Assembly (NCBI GenBank): GCA_030590715.1
Contig: JAUVCU010000070.1
Coordinates: 1-7,422 of the forward strand
From: Lentisphaeria bacterium
GTDB lineage: Bacteria > Verrucomicrobiota > Lentisphaeria > Victivallales > JAUVCU01
DNA length: 7,422 bases
Reading direction: 5' to 3'
The position numbers and the translations under genes are program-made. This document shows positions 1-5,966 of this stretch, one piece after another. How positions within the stretch are numbered: the stretch's first letter is position 1; every line of letters starts with the position of its first letter. The notes under the pieces are model-generated. The model did no database searches and had not been told where the DNA came from. It saw nothing but the letters and a program-made list of their open reading frames with translations.

Positions 1-541
1 AGCGGTGCATACCTTTGAAAACAGGAACATGTTTAATGCATTCACGTTTAAAAATACGCAGAGCACAACCAACATCTCTCACTTTTTCTTTTGTCAGCTT
101 ATTTCTGAAACCATTTCCGATTTTCGAAGAAATTTTACGAATAAAGTTATCGTTACGTTTTTCACGCCATCCGTTAACCATATCAGCATCTGTCTCAATC
201 ATTTTATTGACAAGGTCAGGTAAAGAAGCCGGATCATTCTGTCCGTCTCCATCAAGTGTCGCAATGTATTTTGACGTAGAGTTTTTGAATCCGGTCGCAA
301 GAGCTGCTGACTGACCATAGTTCTTGTCGTGGTAAAGATACGTATGTTGCGGCTGTTCTTTGTTAAGCTCAACCAGTTTAGCACGAGTACTGTCCGTTGA
401 CATATCATCAACCCAGATACAGTTCCAGCTCATCTTGCTGTCTTTCATCGCATCTGTAATTTCATTTGCAAGAATTAATACGTTATCTTCTTCATTCATC
501 ACAGGGATGACTATAGATAATTCGACATTCTGGTCACTCAT
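1..541 (-). CDS. Family 2 glycosyltransferase, DPM1/ArnC-like (5' part; 3' end outside window)
   Basis: The first 180 codons of a GT-A fold glycosyltransferase; the reading frame is still open at base 1. The N-terminus shows the GT2 nucleotide-binding strand (SIVIPVMNEED, residues 9-19) and VDDMSTDST (44-52). GQSAALATGF (76-85) and the metal-binding TLDGDGQNDP (95-104, D97 and D99) follow. The segment RDVGCALRIFKRE (155-167) is typical of the dolichyl/undecaprenyl-phosphate sugar transferase branch (DPM1, ArnC, GtrB). Such enzymes move a sugar from a nucleotide donor to a polyprenyl phosphate at the cytoplasmic membrane. Whether C-terminal membrane helices exist cannot be seen. The ATG at 541 has AGGGA at 549-553, 7 bases upstream. 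It points the same way as the kinase operon but is separated from it by 141 bp with a hairpin, so it may have its own promoter. Family certain; donor and acceptor unknown. Confidence 0.93.
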   Translation of the reverse strand, partial: MSDQNVELSIVIPVMNEEDNVLILANEITDAMKDSKMSWNCIWVDDMSTDSTRAKLVELNKEQPQHTYLYHDKNYGQSAALATGFKNSTSKYIATLDGDGQNDPASLPDLVNKMIETDADMVNGWREKRNDNFIRKISSKIGNGFRNKLTKEKVRDVGCALRIFKRECIKHVPVFKGMHR

Positions 542-548
542 ATGTAAG

Positions 549-553
549 TCCCT
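549..553 (-). promoter_or_regulatory. Ribosome-binding site of the GT2 gene
   Basis: AGGGA on the minus strand lies 7 bases before the ATG at 541-539. It fixes the start of the GT2 gene, which is cut by the window edge. Confidence 0.7.
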
Positions 554-580
554 AAAGTAAAAGGTTTAATTGATAAATAT

Positions 581-597
581 CAGTCTTTTTTTGACTG
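581..597. repeat. Short inverted repeat with a T7/A7 loop
   Basis: CAGTC (581-585) and GACTG (593-597) are perfect 5-bp arms around seven T residues on the plus strand. It directly abuts the larger inverted repeat at 598-644. On the minus strand it lies in the leader of the GT2 gene, about 40 bases before its start codon. The arms are short, so this may be chance. The homopolymer sits in the loop rather than after the stem, so it is not a usual intrinsic terminator. Confidence 0.3.
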
Positions 598-644
598 GCT
601 GACAATATATAACATTCTGTTAAAATAACAACAGAATTGTCAGC
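598..644. repeat. Two-part inverted repeat (long hairpin) between kinase C and the GT2 gene
   Basis: Outer arms GCTGACA (598-604) and TGTCAGC (638-644) pair perfectly over 7 bp, or over 9 bp (598-606 with 636-644) if the inner stem opens. Inner arms ATTCTGTT (614-621) and AACAGAAT (630-637) pair perfectly over 8 bp around an 8-base loop. The left side has a 9-base bulge (605-613), giving 15 paired bases in all. On the minus strand it would form in RNA just after kinase C and about 57-103 bases before the GT2 start. No U-run follows it on either strand. It could be an mRNA-stabilising or processing hairpin, an operator, or a Rho-assisted end; the structure is seen, the role is inference. Confidence 0.6.
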
Positions 645-682
645 TTATGATTAAGTAGCTATAGAGCCCGAGACCTAAAGCC

Positions 683-1375
683 TTAAATCGACTTGACTTT
701 CAGTGCTCCAAGAAACTTTTTCAGCTCTTTTTTGCGCTTATGTCCGTAGACAAATGGAAGCCTCCAATGGAAAGGACATTCGCTCTTCGGCAGAAAACGC
801 TCAAGGTCGATCAGCCCAATCTGATTCGTATCGGGATTAATGAAAATGTGTTTATCCATCCAGTCACGGTAAAAATAGTCACTTTTCTGGAACTCTTTAA
901 AGATAGAGATTATCTGAGGGTAGAATCGCGTAACGTCACCGATTTTAGCCAAAGCGTCCTCACTCACTTTTTTATCGTGAATTTCACCAAGACAATAAAA
1001 TTCAGCCATATCATTGAAAAAAATGAATCCGCGCTGCGTTTCTTCATCAAAACAGTGAACAGCAACAGAAGGAGCAACCAGACCGAACTGAGGCGTCAGA
1101 GAGAGAGCTCGATACTCGGCCAAAATGCATTTGAATGCACGTGCAGAAGTTCTTTTTAGAAAATAGTTTTTACCTTCAAAAGGGATACACACGGTTTGGC
1201 GTTCGATTTCACCAGACTGACGTGCCACATGCTTTCTTTTCATCTCCGGATTGAAGTCCGAATTCGACTCTATATCCCAAAATGCATCAAATGTCGAAAG
1301 ACCAACGTTCTCAAATTGAGCTCTTACATCTTCATTTTCCCAAACTAATGCCGGCATAGTATTTTGACCTGTCAT
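683..1375 (-). CDS. Kinase C: WaaP/InaA-type lipopolysaccharide kinase-like protein
   Basis: 230 residues, the length of a compact bacterial LPS kinase. The N-lobe has GKNYFLKR with candidate ATP lysine K74, followed by AEYRAL (86-91) with E87 as the probable helix-C glutamate. The catalytic segment is FYRDWMDKHIFIN (168-180): D171 is the putative catalytic base, and H176 stands where most kinases have Asn, as in WaaP-type enzymes. LIDLERF (188-194) carries the metal-binding D190. WaaP enzymes phosphorylate inner-core heptose in the cytoplasm, and a related role is likely here. The ATG overlaps the stop of kinase B as ATGA (1372-1375), with a purine-rich AGAGAAAG upstream, so translation is probably coupled. 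An internal ATG at 1357 is a weaker alternative start. The usual H of HRD is Y169. Family fairly sure; substrate unknown; pseudokinase not excluded. Confidence 0.8.
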   Translation of the reverse strand: MTGQNTMPALVWENEDVRAQFENVGLSTFDAFWDIESNSDFNPEMKRKHVARQSGEIERQTVCIPFEGKNYFLKRTSARAFKCILAEYRALSLTPQFGLVAPSVAVHCFDEETQRGFIFFNDMAEFYCLGEIHDKKVSEDALAKIGDVTRFYPQIISIFKEFQKSDYFYRDWMDKHIFINPDTNQIGLIDLERFLPKSECPFHWRLPFVYGHKRKKELKKFLGALKVKSI

Positions 1376-2250
1376 TTATTCTTTCTCTTTTTTCGCATTA
1401 TTCGCGAATGTGATTTCTCAATATAGTTTTCAATTTTTCCGACCAGCTCCGGGCTTTTCAGATTAACACCGGAATGCATCTCATAAGCGCTCAAAAACAG
1501 ATCAACTGCTTTTTCAGAATTGACTTTTATATCGATTCTCATGCCAAGTTCAACATAGGATGCGATAAGGCGCGCCAACTCCGCACTTCGTTTCTGAACA
1601 CCTAGAGGCTTCCCATGAAACTTTGTTCCATCAAGATCCCAAAGCCCGAAGCTATATACCTCATCTGATTTCTGGACATAAATATTACTCAGCTTAAGAT
1701 CTCCATGACTGATTCCTTTCTCATGAATTTCGGAAAGCATTTTTGTTACCTCATCTGCGTACTGCACTTGCAAATCAGTACTAGCAACCATTTCACGGTA
1801 AAAATCCAATAGCTCAATCAGATTGTCCATAACTTCCGTTATCAGATAGGCCGATTTGTACCAGCCAAATTTACGAAATGAAAAAGCGGCAATGTTGACC
1901 GGAGTCGGAACGCCGCAGCACTCCAATGCCCATGCACTTTGCCAGGCTCTGAACGCCCTCGCTTTTCTCAATAAATACTTCAGCCCGAACTTCAGACCTT
2001 TGTAATTATACTTTTTAATAAAAACCGTTGTTTCATCTTCAAGCTTAGTCAGACCTGCTTTTGTTGTTCGGGAGTCTTTTAGAATTTCAGATTTCTCAAG
2101 CAACGTAGATGGATTGAGAATCTCTTTCCTGAATTGTTCAGAGTCAAATTTTTTGTTTATCACAAAGCGGTTTGAACCAAAACGATAAGCTTTAAAATCG
2201 GGATTATTCTGTAGGCACTCAGATCGAATTTTTTTAATTTTAGAAATCAT
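1372..2250 (-). CDS. Kinase B: lipopolysaccharide kinase (InaA/WaaP/KdkA-like)
   Basis: 292 residues from the ATG at 2250. The first about 70 residues are not recognised. TTVFIKKY (74-81) holds the candidate ATP lysine (K79 or K80). RAFRAWQSAWALECCGVPTP (98-117) is the helix-C/beta-4 region typical of InaA/WaaP-type kinases. SHGDLKLSNIYV (181-192) is a complete catalytic loop with D184 and N189, and LWDLDG (203-208) replaces DFG with metal-binding D205. The tail is very basic (RIMRKKRKNK), perhaps for contact with membrane or lipid A phosphates. It probably phosphorylates a sugar of the LPS inner core. The start overlaps the GT4 stop by 11 bp, with GGGGAG about 14 bases upstream. The frame stays open to 2322, but that longer start would lie 83 bp inside the GT4 gene and add an unconvincing leader. 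Of the three kinases this has the most canonical active site. Confidence 0.86.
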   Translation of the reverse strand: MISKIKKIRSECLQNNPDFKAYRFGSNRFVINKKFDSEQFRKEILNPSTLLEKSEILKDSRTTKAGLTKLEDETTVFIKKYNYKGLKFGLKYLLRKARAFRAWQSAWALECCGVPTPVNIAAFSFRKFGWYKSAYLITEVMDNLIELLDFYREMVASTDLQVQYADEVTKMLSEIHEKGISHGDLKLSNIYVQKSDEVYSFGLWDLDGTKFHGKPLGVQKRSAELARLIASYVELGMRIDIKVNSEKAVDLFLSAYEMHSGVNLKSPELVGKIENYIEKSHSRIMRKKRKNK

Positions 2251-3256
2251 TGGCTTGTTCAATTCTCCCCAACACATCAGCCAGTTGCTTCCCAACGGCC
2301 TCAATACTATAAAAATCAACAATCAGCTTACGCCCTTTAGTTCCATAAAGACGCCGAATTGATTCATCCCGAATCAATTTAATCAACTTTTCTGCAAACT
2401 CATCACAATCATTAGCACAAAAACAGAACTCATCACTAGAACTTACATCAATATTCATTCCAACAGCAGAGCAAACGGAAGGAACTCCACACGACATATA
2501 TTGTAGTAATTTATAAGCAGATTTTCCTTCAGAAAATGGATCTAGAGATAGCGGCATTATAGCAACATCACACTTAACCAATGCTTCATACTGCCCCTTT
2601 ACATCCCATTGAGTGAATTCAACCTCAATTCCTTCAAGTTCAGGCTTCTCATTTGAGATTACGTTTAGTTTGAATGGAACTTTTGAATTTACTTTCTGAA
2701 GTGCAGGCAGGATAAATTGCAGATACCGTTGCGTTTTAGCTGTACCAACCCAACCGATAACAGGTGTACCTGATAAGGAAAAATTATTTTTTATAGAGAA
2801 GCCATCCACTTCAACAGCTGATGGGATAACATAAACAGGAAGGTCGGATCTTAAAGATTCCACCTTATTCTGTAGAATCTCATTAGCAGCAATAACGGCA
2901 TCACATCGTTTGATGATGGATGCAAAACGTCTCTCCCTTTTTGCACTATTGTGCGCTTTAGGGTCAGTTGAACACGAACCAGCTTTATAGTAAATGGCAT
3001 CATCAAAATCGTAAACTAATTTTCTAGAAAAATGACGAAGAACCCTTAGCTCCAAGCTGTGCAGCATTTTTTTCTGGAGAACAACAACATCATATGAGTC
3101 GCAACGTCTAAATTGAGCTAACCGCTTCAACCTATTTGACTCAAGAACCACATACGTGGCATTTAGCCCAGACTTATTCAACTCCTCCATGAGGTTTATA
3201 ACCCGTATTCTAGAGCTTGGAGTTTCTGCTTTGTTAATTAAAAATATAACTTTCAC
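2240..3256 (-). CDS. Glycosyltransferase, GT4-like (group 1)
   Basis: 338 residues with a GT-B layout. The N-terminal domain starts MKVIFLINKAETPSSRIRV, and DFDDAIYY (83-90) is a motif of a GT4 subgroup found in surface-polysaccharide clusters. The C-terminal nucleotide-sugar domain has IGWVGTAKTQRYL (167-179). IMPLSLDPFSEGKSAYKLLQ (233-252) follows, then YMSCGVPSVCSAVGMN (253-268), where E243 and the lysines after it fit the donor-binding E-x7-E region. It should add a sugar from a nucleotide donor to a lipid-linked glycan at the cytoplasmic face. The first codon is GTG at 3256, with GGA 7 bases upstream, only 18 bp after kinase A; no better ATG lies nearby. The 3' end overlaps kinase B by 11 bp. 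It is visibly AT-rich in places. Family confident; sugar and linkage not determinable. Confidence 0.9.
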   Translation of the reverse strand: MKVIFLINKAETPSSRIRVINLMEELNKSGLNATYVVLESNRLKRLAQFRRCDSYDVVVLQKKMLHSLELRVLRHFSRKLVYDFDDAIYYKAGSCSTDPKAHNSAKRERRFASIIKRCDAVIAANEILQNKVESLRSDLPVYVIPSAVEVDGFSIKNNFSLSGTPVIGWVGTAKTQRYLQFILPALQKVNSKVPFKLNVISNEKPELEGIEVEFTQWDVKGQYEALVKCDVAIMPLSLDPFSEGKSAYKLLQYMSCGVPSVCSAVGMNIDVSSSDEFCFCANDCDEFAEKLIKLIRDESIRRLYGTKGRKLIVDFYSIEAVGKQLADVLGRIEQANDF

Positions 3257-3274
3257 AAATATATCCGATATGGT

Positions 3275-4444
3275 TTAAAGTGTTTCTGCGACAACAGTAA
3301 TGTCGGAAATATATGGTTTCCCATCGCAGATACAAATATCGGAGCGCTTAATTTCTAAGCCAGCACAACTGCATCTCGATAAAAACTCATTAAATAAAGC
3401 CTCATCACCCTGTTCCTTATTTCTTAGTTCAAAATACAATGTATCGGAACCTTTAGCTGATTGCTGCCAGACAAGTGGGCGAACGTGAGAAATAGAGTGG
3501 AACTGTAAGAGAAATGATGCTAACCAAACCTTAGTTGCAGCAGATCGATCATACATTACTCCGATAATCTCTGAATTTTGCTCAATTCCGTTTAGCTTTT
3601 CTGGATCGAAAATTGGATTACGGGTTTGGTCATGCTTCAGGACAAGGGTATCTTCACCATCGTTTACTACAGTGCTATATTTTTCATGGTTATCCAAAAC
3701 CTGCCTGCGCCGTTTATTCCACAATTTATTTGCCCGCAAAGCCTCATCATGAAGTATCAAGTTCCAGGCCGTAGATGAAGACTCGGCTGAATAACCTATT
3801 TGCTCAATTAAATAACGACACTCCGAATCGGTAAGGCCATCACGCAATGCAGCAACAATCTGCACCATCTTATATATCTTACCTTCAGACAATACCTTTA
3901 ATTTTTTCACTCCATATACATCAACCAGTGCCATTTCACACGTTGCGGTATCAATCAGAATATTTCCTAGGTGAAAATCAGGATGATAAAAGCCATTCTC
4001 GATTAGAAGGAAAATCAAGTTTGTTAGTTTTTTCAGAAAAGCAGTTTTATCTTTTCTTGTGCCATAAACATAATTTTGAAACCAATAATCTCGAACACAA
4101 GTAGAATGAGGGTAACTTTTTGTTAGCAAAAAGCCAAGACTTCCTTTTTTGCCCCAACCGAGATATTTAACGACTGGAATCCCAGATTCCTCCAACTTCA
4201 TTGCAATATCAAATTCTAATTTAACTTTAGGTAAAAAAAGAGAACGTAGCTGCTTAGTTATTTTCTCTGGGGAATCGTATTTCACATAATATCTATTATT
4301 GACGGTGAAAACGGTTCTGACCGCATTTGACTTGACTGTATTTCGGCTCATTAATACATCGCGGTTTTCAAACCACGCCAAGTCCTGATCATTATCTGTT
4401 AAGTGCCAGGTCCAGTTTCCGATTTTTCTCTTTTGCAGCTTCAA
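3275..4444 (-). CDS. Kinase A: LPS kinase-like protein (InaA/WaaY-type) with an extra C-terminal module
   Basis: 389 residues from the preferred TTG at 4444; the frame is open up to a TTG at 4492 (405 residues). The kinase part (about 40-220) has RYYVKYD with ATP lysine K55, helix-C E77 in KLEFDIA, and IPVVKYLGWG. FYHPDFHLGNILID carries D156 and N161, and LVDVYGVK has D175 and G178 in place of DFG. HPDFHLGN resembles WaaY/InaA catalytic loops. It likely phosphorylates a core sugar in the cytoplasm. The last about 130 residues are beyond a normal single LPS kinase and look like a shrunken second copy of the fold (see findings). It is the first gene of the operon, followed after 18 bp by the GT4 gene. 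TTG 4444 is chosen because AAGAGG (4454-4459) lies 9 bases upstream, while the extended -10 overlaps TTG 4492. Kinase fold confident; start moderate; substrate unknown. Confidence 0.84.
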   Translation of the reverse strand: MKLQKRKIGNWTWHLTDNDQDLAWFENRDVLMSRNTVKSNAVRTVFTVNNRYYVKYDSPEKITKQLRSLFLPKVKLEFDIAMKLEESGIPVVKYLGWGKKGSLGFLLTKSYPHSTCVRDYWFQNYVYGTRKDKTAFLKKLTNLIFLLIENGFYHPDFHLGNILIDTATCEMALVDVYGVKKLKVLSEGKIYKMVQIVAALRDGLTDSECRYLIEQIGYSAESSSTAWNLILHDEALRANKLWNKRRRQVLDNHEKYSTVVNDGEDTLVLKHDQTRNPIFDPEKLNGIEQNSEIIGVMYDRSAATKVWLASFLLQFHSISHVRPLVWQQSAKGSDTLYFELRNKEQGDEALFNEFLSRCSCAGLEIKRSDICICDGKPYISDITVVAETL

Positions 4445-4453
4445 GCAGTCCAC

Positions 4454-4459
4454 CCTCTT
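4454..4459 (-). promoter_or_regulatory. Ribosome-binding site favouring the TTG start at 4444
   Basis: AAGAGG on the minus strand, within AAAAAGAGGGTGG, is 9 bases before the TTG at 4444-4442. The GTG at 4453 directly abuts it and is too close to be served by it. The upstream TTG at 4492 has no purine-rich site. This site decides the start of kinase A. Confidence 0.55.
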
Positions 4460-4491
4460 TTTAGTAGTGCTGCAATTTACCACAGAACTCA

Positions 4492-4500
4492 ATTATATCA
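4492..4500 (-). promoter_or_regulatory. Extended -10 promoter of the kinase/GT4 operon
   Basis: The minus strand reads TGATATAAT, a perfect TG-n-TATAAT extended -10. No good -35 lies 16-18 bases upstream (AAATCT, TAAATC and CTAAAT are the hexamers there), which extended -10 promoters tolerate. Transcription would begin near 4485, about 40 bases before the TTG at 4444. It is in the right place and direction to drive kinase A, the GT4 gene, kinase B and kinase C. Confidence 0.55.
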
Positions 4501-4566
4501 TTTTTGTTTGAAAAGATTTAGCGGAGAAACTCCTGATTTCGATAAGTTCATTACCAGCTCAACTCC

Positions 4567-4595
4567 TTGTAACACTGCTTAATTCACCCTAGATT
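4567..4595 (+). promoter_or_regulatory. Candidate promoter of the PIN-PhoH gene
   Basis: TTGTAA (4567-4572) and TAGATT (4590-4595) are 17 bases apart; each matches the sigma-70 consensus at four of six positions. The start point would be near 4602, giving a leader of about 38 bases to the ATG at 4640. The match is weak; its value is the correct spacing and placement. Confidence 0.35.
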
Positions 4596-4609
4596 AATTG
4601 TATAGGGTG
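4585..4609. promoter_or_regulatory. Inverted repeat, possible operator ahead of the PIN-PhoH gene
   Basis: CACCCTA (4585-4591) and TAGGGTG (4603-4609) are perfect 7-bp arms, 11 bases apart. The repeat covers the candidate -10 and start point of the phoH-like gene. The 18-bp centre-to-centre distance of the arms is less than two helical turns. It could bind a dimeric repressor or form a small hairpin in the leader. The symmetry is seen; a regulatory role is inference. Confidence 0.4.
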
Positions 4610-4626
4610 CATTACTTCAATTATCT

Positions 4627-4633
4627 AAAGGGA
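4627..4633 (+). promoter_or_regulatory. Ribosome-binding site of the PIN-PhoH gene
   Basis: AAAGGGA ends 6 bases before the ATG at 4640, which supports that start codon. Confidence 0.65.
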
Positions 4634-4639
4634 TAGTTT

Positions 4640-5965
4640 ATGTCAAAAAAAACCTTTGTCCTAGATACCAACGTTCTTCTTCACAATCCTCACGCAATAG
4701 AGTCTTTTGCCGACAACGACATAGTTCTGCCAATGACCGTTATAGAGGAGCTCGACCGATTTAAAAAGAATAGTGATGAGCTTGGCCGAAATGCCCGGCA
4801 TGTAATACGGCATCTCGATGCTTTGCGTCATAAGGGTAACCTTCGTGAAGGAGTACCAATGAATTCCATCTGTGATTCCGAATGTCCCGGAATGTTAAGG
4901 ATCTTTGCGGGAAAAGGAGAGATTAATGGTGCTGACCTTGACCTGGAAGTTCCGGACAATAAGATAATCCGTGTAGCCTATCATCTTTTCCAAAAAGGAG
5001 AAAATGTAATATTTGTGTCTAAAGATATAAATGTCCGGCTTAAGGCTGATGCTCTCGGTCTCAAAGTGCAGGACTTTGATAAACAAAAAGTAAATTACGA
5101 TCATCTATTTACCGGTTGTCGAGACATTACAGTTCCAAAAGATACCATTGATAAACTTCACTATGACAAATCAATTTCAATTGAGGGGTACAAGCTGCAG
5201 CCGAACGAGTGTGCAATGCTGATAGACGAAATCAACCCACGCCACACATCACTCGCCCAGTACAAAAATGATGCTTTCATTCCATTTAACCATTCAAATG
5301 ATGACCAAGTATGGGGCATTCATCCCCGAAGTAAAGAGCAAAGAATTGCTCTTGAACTGCTGATGGATCCGGACATACAGCTCGTTTCACTGGTAGGGAA
5401 TGCAGGATCCGGCAAAACACTGCTTGCACTTGCTGCGGCACTGGAACTTGTTCTCCATAAAAAACTGTACGAAAAAATTCTTGTTTCCAGACCGATAATT
5501 CCGATGGGAAAAGACCTTGGCTATATGCCCGGAGATAAAGACGATAAGATGCAGCACTGGATGCACCCGATTTTTGATAATCTTGATTACCTGATGCATA
5601 AGGTTAAAAAGGACTCGCAGTCAGTTCGAAAAAGCATTGAAGAGTTGATGCGAAACCACACGATCGAGATTGAAGCCCTGACATATATAAGAGGTAGAAG
5701 TATTCCTCGACAGTTTGTAATTATTGACGAAGCGCAGAACCTGACTCCACACGAAATAAAAACAATTATCAGTAGAGCGGGAGAAGGGACAAAAATGGTT
5801 CTGACCGGAGATCCGGACCAGATAGACAACCCGTACTTGGACGCATCATCAAACGGATTAAGCTATGCGGTCGAACGCTTGAAATCACATCCGATCCACG
5901 GTCATATTTCACTGAGAAAAAGTGAACGAAGTGAATTATCTTCAGCCGCAGCCAACCTTTTATAA
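4640..5965 (+). CDS. PIN-PhoH family protein (predicted RNase-coupled ATPase/helicase)
   Basis: 441 residues, normal for the PIN-PhoH (YlaK-like) type. The N-terminal PIN domain (about 5-150) has FVLDTNVLLH with D9, VIEELD with E36/E37, and SKDINVRLKA with D129, so the acidic metal site looks intact. The PhoH ATPase domain (about 225-441) has Walker A GNAGSGKT (253-260) and Walker B VIIDEAQNL (360-368). LTGDPDQID (388-396) and a C-terminal LRKSERS (425-431) with possible arginine fingers follow. Family members couple nucleoside-triphosphate-driven RNA unwinding with PIN-type RNA cleavage in the cytoplasm; a role in RNA turnover is the best guess. It is a single-gene unit, divergent from the kinase operon and convergent with the HD gene, one base away. 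All key motifs are present and no truncation is seen. The link to phosphate starvation implied by the name is not supported here. Confidence 0.95.
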   Translation: MSKKTFVLDTNVLLHNPHAIESFADNDIVLPMTVIEELDRFKKNSDELGRNARHVIRHLDALRHKGNLREGVPMNSICDSECPGMLRIFAGKGEINGADLDLEVPDNKIIRVAYHLFQKGENVIFVSKDINVRLKADALGLKVQDFDKQKVNYDHLFTGCRDITVPKDTIDKLHYDKSISIEGYKLQPNECAMLIDEINPRHTSLAQYKNDAFIPFNHSNDDQVWGIHPRSKEQRIALELLMDPDIQLVSLVGNAGSGKTLLALAAALELVLHKKLYEKILVSRPIIPMGKDLGYMPGDKDDKMQHWMHPIFDNLDYLMHKVKKDSQSVRKSIEELMRNHTIEIEALTYIRGRSIPRQFVIIDEAQNLTPHEIKTIISRAGEGTKMVLTGDPDQIDNPYLDASSNGLSYAVERLKSHPIHGHISLRKSERSELSSAAANLL

Positions 5966-5966
5966 T

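Noticed and set aside
5..314. Two overlapping plus-strand open frames opposite the GT2 gene
   Set aside because: The minus strand shows clear GT2 motifs throughout, and the plus-strand peptides resemble nothing.
598..644. The large hairpin as a standard intrinsic terminator of the kinase operon
   Set aside because: The stem is AT-rich and no T-run follows on the minus strand; the nearby homopolymer reads as A's in that direction.
740..1159. 139-residue open frame on the plus strand opposite kinase C
   Set aside because: It lies wholly within a well-supported kinase gene and has no recognisable domain or convincing ribosome-binding site. It is a shadow frame.
2251..2322. N-terminal extension of kinase B to the ATG at 2322
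   Set aside because: It would overlap the GT4 gene by 83 bp and add a leader unlike the family, while the ATG at 2250 lies right at the GT4 stop in a normal operon overlap.
4493..4639. A riboswitch or small RNA in the divergent intergenic region
   Set aside because: The region is 147 bp, and nothing beyond the promoters and the 7-bp inverted repeat shows conserved-looking structure.
5909..5927. TTCACT/AGTGAA inverted repeat near the 3' end of the phoH-like gene as a terminator for the HD gene
   Set aside because: It is only 6 bp, AT-rich and inside conserved coding sequence (the LRKSERS region), with no suitable T-run on the minus strand.
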